From contig OZ029916.1 of assembly GCA_964023275.1 (NCBI GenBank), forward strand, positions 25,558,953 to 25,622,952: a DNA stretch of 64,000 nt, given 5' to 3'. Position numbers and translations under genes: made by a program. This DNA is from Norana najaformis (lineage: Eukaryota; Annelida; Clitellata; Crassiclitellata; Hormogastridae). Shown here piece by piece: positions 62,440-64,000 of this stretch; the first letter of the stretch is position 1, and each line of letters begins with the position of its first letter. Below the pieces are notes generated by a model, which saw only the letters and a program-made list of their open reading frames with translations, made no database searches and had not been told where the DNA came from.

Positions 62440-63971
62440 GTAGGCTTTATTAATATAAATTTCCTGCTGTGTTGGATTTCATCCTCAATATTGTATATAA
62501 ATTTATATATTCTTAATTAAACTAACTAGGGCCTACGTCGCCTTTTCATTAGGTAACCATATTTCACATAAATCCAGGCTATATGTTCTTTATGTCGCAA
62601 CACAAGTAACTGTTAACAAGATGGTCTTTTTAGATATTCCTGATTTCCTGGTTTCGACTGGTCACCTTTTTCGCGAAATATGATTCTAGTGTGCATTGTT
62701 CGTGCACCAAAGACTGACAAATGGAATAAATCCATTGAGCAACTGTTGTCATGCAATCCCTTTATCCGGCTAGAGAAGGTTCTGTGTATGTAGGTTCTAT
62801 TCAAGCAGAAATTGTACGTAGGTTGATGCACACTGGTCGTCAAAGCGATAAACAAAGAGCCGGAAGTAACGTCAAGATTCGACACGCTACCCAATCACAC
62901 TAGAGCATTGCTTTTTATTTCGGATTTTCTTTTGAACTAAGCACTGGAAAAAAGTGGCAGAATTGATCGACCGATTGAGAGTGGGGGATGCAATGGTGGA
63001 TCTAGTTTAAAAAAGATGATTGTGCCTTATTGGGTCGAAAAATATTGATGACCGTTTTCAGTCATCGAAATTTAGACGACCAATATCAAGTCTCAGAAAT
63101 TTCTGATGAACTTACGGAAGTCGCGATCATCAAGGTTCCTGCCATCCCAACCACCTTCTGTTGTATGACTGACTTACCTTTTTTTCCACGAGGCTTTCAG
63201 TCTTTTAGTCAATCCGAAAATTTAAGCTCATTTTTACCTTCATGGCCGATTTGTCCCTCTGTGTTGACGCCCTTGATCGGAACTAATTATTTTGCTGTCT
63301 AGTGAGATTAATATTACTATTTGATTTATTTTTTACCTCAGGTAAGTTTAATCCCTCAGGATAAAAGATCACGCTAGGAATTGTTAAAGGGTATCTTGAA
63401 AATCAGGCCTCGTCCCCAGCCACATCGGAAAACGTGCATCCAAAAGCGATGACATTATTGCGTTGGACGCAGATAGAAAGGCGCTGAAAAAGGAAACGGA
63501 CCTCACGTGACGTAATTTATTTTTTATTTAAAAAAAAATTTTCGTACATGAGCTGCTATGAACTCAAGGGCCGAGGCATCATCAGTCCGGAGAAGAAAAT
63601 AATAATAGTATTATCATTATATAATAATAATATTATTATTATTATATTATATAATAATAATAACTGAGCTTGTGGCCCTCCGACTCTGGTTTCTGATGAT
63701 CAAAGAGGGATATGCCATCTGTTTCTGCGCCTGTCAGTTGCATCCAACGATTTAATGCTGTCGCCTTCCGCAGCACCTTCTCTCTGCCAAAACTTGAAGA
63801 GATTTAGCTAACCCAGACAGTTTATTTTTCCGGAGCATTTTTTCTTTGGACAAAAAATTATTATTATTATTATGATTATTATTGATTTTTTTCTTTTTTC
63901 TTTGTTTCAGCGCTGCCAGCTACTGCTGCTGCCATATACTGTTCAGTCCGAGCCGTCATAGACAACGAAAG
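47527..63971 (+). CDS. Class B1 (secretin-family) G protein-coupled receptor, calcitonin/DH31-like; six exons, 3' end outside window
   Basis: Peptide-hormone receptor of the plasma membrane; class B1 receptors usually couple to Gs and cAMP. Exons: 47527-48178, 50316-50407, 54357-54448 (54351 is an alternative start), 56710-56863, 58908-59058, 63911-63971. All junctions have GT/AG ends and the phases (1,0,2,0,1) keep one frame for about 400 residues. Order: signal peptide (1-20), His/Gln-rich stretch (43-66), Cys-rich region (143-165), hormone-binding domain (184-244), TM1 (about 250-278), TM2 (288-312), TM3 (331-360), TM4 (375-392). Family marks seen: [28 protein letters not shown] at the start of TM3, [11 protein letters not shown] in TM3, and GWALP in TM4. 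The QFCPDY and KYC spacing resembles vertebrate calcitonin receptors, so I favour that clade, but PDF-type or another invertebrate B1 clade is possible. A further exon should carry the ECL2 Cys-Trp and TM5 onward. Family call is very sure; subfamily about even. Confidence 0.93.
48179..50315 (+). other. Receptor intron between ectodomain exons
   Basis: 2.1 kb, AT-rich. A - strand open frame near 48961-49164 with ordinary composition is not recognised. Nothing else seen. Confidence 0.7.
50316..50407 (+). CDS. GPCR exon: second part of hormone-binding ectodomain
   Basis: 92 bases between GTTTGATCAG and the strong donor ACG/gtacgt. The first two bases complete an Arg codon split with the previous exon; the remaining 30 codons read [12 protein letters not shown]...[15 protein letters not shown]. 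The two cysteines, the Trp and the WxxYxxC ending are the last elements of the class B1 ectodomain fold, and the exon closes in phase 0. NxT glycosylation sites occur at PNATW and at LNAT. Confidence 0.93.
50619..50900 (-). mobile_element. Retroposon-like 3' ends beside an (AAT)n run, in intron
   Basis: (AAT)n/(AAC)n at 50619-50695, then TTTATAGAGCGCC, the reverse of a GGCGCTATAAA 3' tail motif. At 50825-50890 GAGAAGCGCCTTTGAGAGG and GGCGCTATAAAAATGTTCAG match 46225-46285 on the + strand. Confidence 0.5.
50901..54356 (+). other. Rest of receptor intron before TM1 exon
   Basis: A (CT)n run at 52842-52899 and a 15-base unit (ATACCACGAAGGTT-type) repeated three times at 54065-54110. No exon recognised with confidence. 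Confidence 0.65.
54357..54448 (+). CDS. GPCR exon: first transmembrane helix
   Basis: Reads [20 protein letters not shown]..., then a hydrophobic run ending SIFLIF, with two bases of an Arg codon left for the next exon (donor TTCG/gtgagt). Two in-phase acceptors are possible: ATTTAG before 54351, adding Phe-Gln, and TTTCAG before 54357. The linker between the last ectodomain Cys and TM1 is 3-5 residues shorter than in calcitonin receptors, so a small extra exon in the 3.9-kb intron upstream cannot be ruled out. Confidence 0.88.
55347..55800 (-). mobile_element. 5'-truncated LINE 3' end with (ATG)n tail, antisense in receptor intron
   Basis: The - strand reads [16 protein letters not shown], then pieces resembling the LINE RT tail '[19 protein letters not shown]', where (ATG)n forms both the C-terminus and the tail at 55347-55370. 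Several breaks; 5' limit near 55800 is approximate. It lies in the intron between TM1 and TM2 exons, opposite in orientation to the gene. Confidence 0.8.
56095..56285 (+). repeat. Degenerate CCAAT pentanucleotide array
   Basis: TCCAATCCAATTCAATCC and TGCAATCCAGTCCAGTCC units within the TM1-TM2 intron. Confidence 0.85.
56710..56863 (+). CDS. GPCR exon: intracellular loop 1, second transmembrane helix, start of extracellular loop 1
   Basis: Acceptor GCGATGGCAG; the first base completes the split Arg codon and 51 codons follow, ending at the strong donor CCA/gtaagt in phase 0. The peptide opens [18 protein letters not shown], the class B1 'R..RI.LH.N.F.S' pattern at the base of TM2. It continues through a hydrophobic TM2 with IAWYLSV and ends in HRNP, which meets VWC of the next exon as in NPVWC-type receptors. 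Confidence 0.93.
56864..58907 (+). other. Receptor intron between TM2 and TM3 exons
   Basis: A GAAG/GGAG-rich purine tract at 56925-57130 and otherwise AT-rich unique sequence. Confidence 0.75.
58908..59058 (+). CDS. GPCR exon: third transmembrane helix and intracellular loop 2
   Basis: Acceptor GATTTTTTATCAG, donor GGG/gtgagt, 50 codons plus one base. The peptide starts [13 protein letters not shown] and carries [11 protein letters not shown], the class B1 TM3 signature; the Cys is the partner of the ECL2 disulfide. It ends SLYLIGW, the start of TM4. The longer open frame crossing this stretch from 58859 lies in a different phase and is a shadow. Confidence 0.95.
59180..59330 (+). repeat. 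Degenerate GACAG pentanucleotide array
   Basis: GGCCAGGACAGG, GACACGACAGGTCAGGAC and GACAGGACATGACAGGTC units just downstream of the TM3 exon. Confidence 0.85.
60085..60190 (-). mobile_element. Retroposon 3' end, copy 5, worn
   Basis: AATTCATAATCCGTTGGAGA and AGCCGGATCGAATT match the family at 23820-23870 read in the same orientation. Tail not clear. Confidence 0.55.
62040..62160 (+). repeat. (GA)n/(GAAA) purine block
   Basis: Long GAGAGAGA runs with occasional AAAG. Open frames of Arg-Glu repeats here are artefacts. Confidence 0.97.
63048..63285 (+). repeat. Dispersed repeat family S, copy 2
   Basis: Same ordered blocks as 41108-41385: TTTTCAGTCATCG, AAATTTCTGATGA, TTTTCCACGAGGCTTTCAG, TTTTAGTCAAT and TTGACGCCCTTGAT. 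It lies inside the last intron. Confidence 0.65.
63911..63971 (+). CDS. GPCR exon: fourth transmembrane helix; downstream exons outside window
   Basis: A long pyrimidine tract ends TTTGTTTCAG; the donor is AAAG/gtaatt. Joined to the previous exon it reads [22 protein letters not shown] plus two bases (AG). The GWxxP core is the class B1 TM4 mark, with Ala where most members have Gly. The next exon should begin with or near the conserved Cys-Trp of extracellular loop 2. Confidence 0.88.
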
Positions 63972-64000
63972 GTAATTCTGTCCTTTGACTACTGTAACTC

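Larger units (their letters stand above)
59331..63910 (+). other. Receptor intron between TM3 and TM4 exons (remainder)
   Basis: Contains a retroposon end at 60085-60190 (- strand), (TTA)n at 60198-60280, (GAT)n at 60430-60472, CAGA/CACA units at 60878-61050, (TA)n at 61219-61240, a (GA)n block at 62040-62160, (GT)n at 62408-62438, repeat family S at 63048-63285, and AAT/TTA units at 63596-63663. No further exon recognised. Confidence 0.7.

Overview
The window is animal nuclear DNA: spliced coding sequence, long AT-rich introns, abundant microsatellites and minisatellites, and many decayed transposons. The only host gene I can support is a class B1 (secretin-family) GPCR, whose ectodomain looks most like the calcitonin/DH31 type. 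With the CR1-like and tRNA-SINE repeats this suggests a bilaterian invertebrate, perhaps a lophotrochozoan. The species cannot be named from sequence alone.

Layout. 1-47.5 kb holds no convincing host exon. At 4.4-7.3 kb lies a decayed LINE with ORF1, endonuclease and RT regions on the + strand. At 8.0-8.7 kb is the 3' end of another LINE (- strand). At 10.45-11.50 kb is a Tc1-type DNA transposon with perfect 27-bp terminal repeats and TA target duplications, carrying a frameshifted, N-terminally short transposase. From 19 to 30 kb the DNA is a nest of repeats: four + strand copies of a promoter-like repeat, a LINE 3' end with a GATTACG tail, a fossil Gypsy/Ty3 RNase H scrap, a pair of 349-bp inverted repeats about 94% alike, and tRNA-derived SINE heads that all read on the - strand. 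From 31 to 47 kb the sequence is mostly microsatellites, a 56-bp tandem triplication, a 22-unit 26-bp minisatellite with higher-order structure, and two dispersed repeat families.

Host gene. From 47,527 to the end of the window six + strand exons join in phase: 47527-48178, 50316-50407, 54357 (or 54351)-54448, 56710-56863, 58908-59058 and 63911-63971. They encode a signal peptide, a His/Gln-rich stretch, a Cys-rich hormone-binding ectodomain and TM1 to TM4, about 400 residues in all. TM5-TM7 and the tail must lie beyond base 64,000. Its introns (2.0-4.9 kb) carry the same repeats as the flank, including an antisense LINE 3' end at 55.3-55.8 kb.

Limits: no searches were run. Identity, subfamily and repeat-family calls are by eye, and alignment percentages are hand counts.
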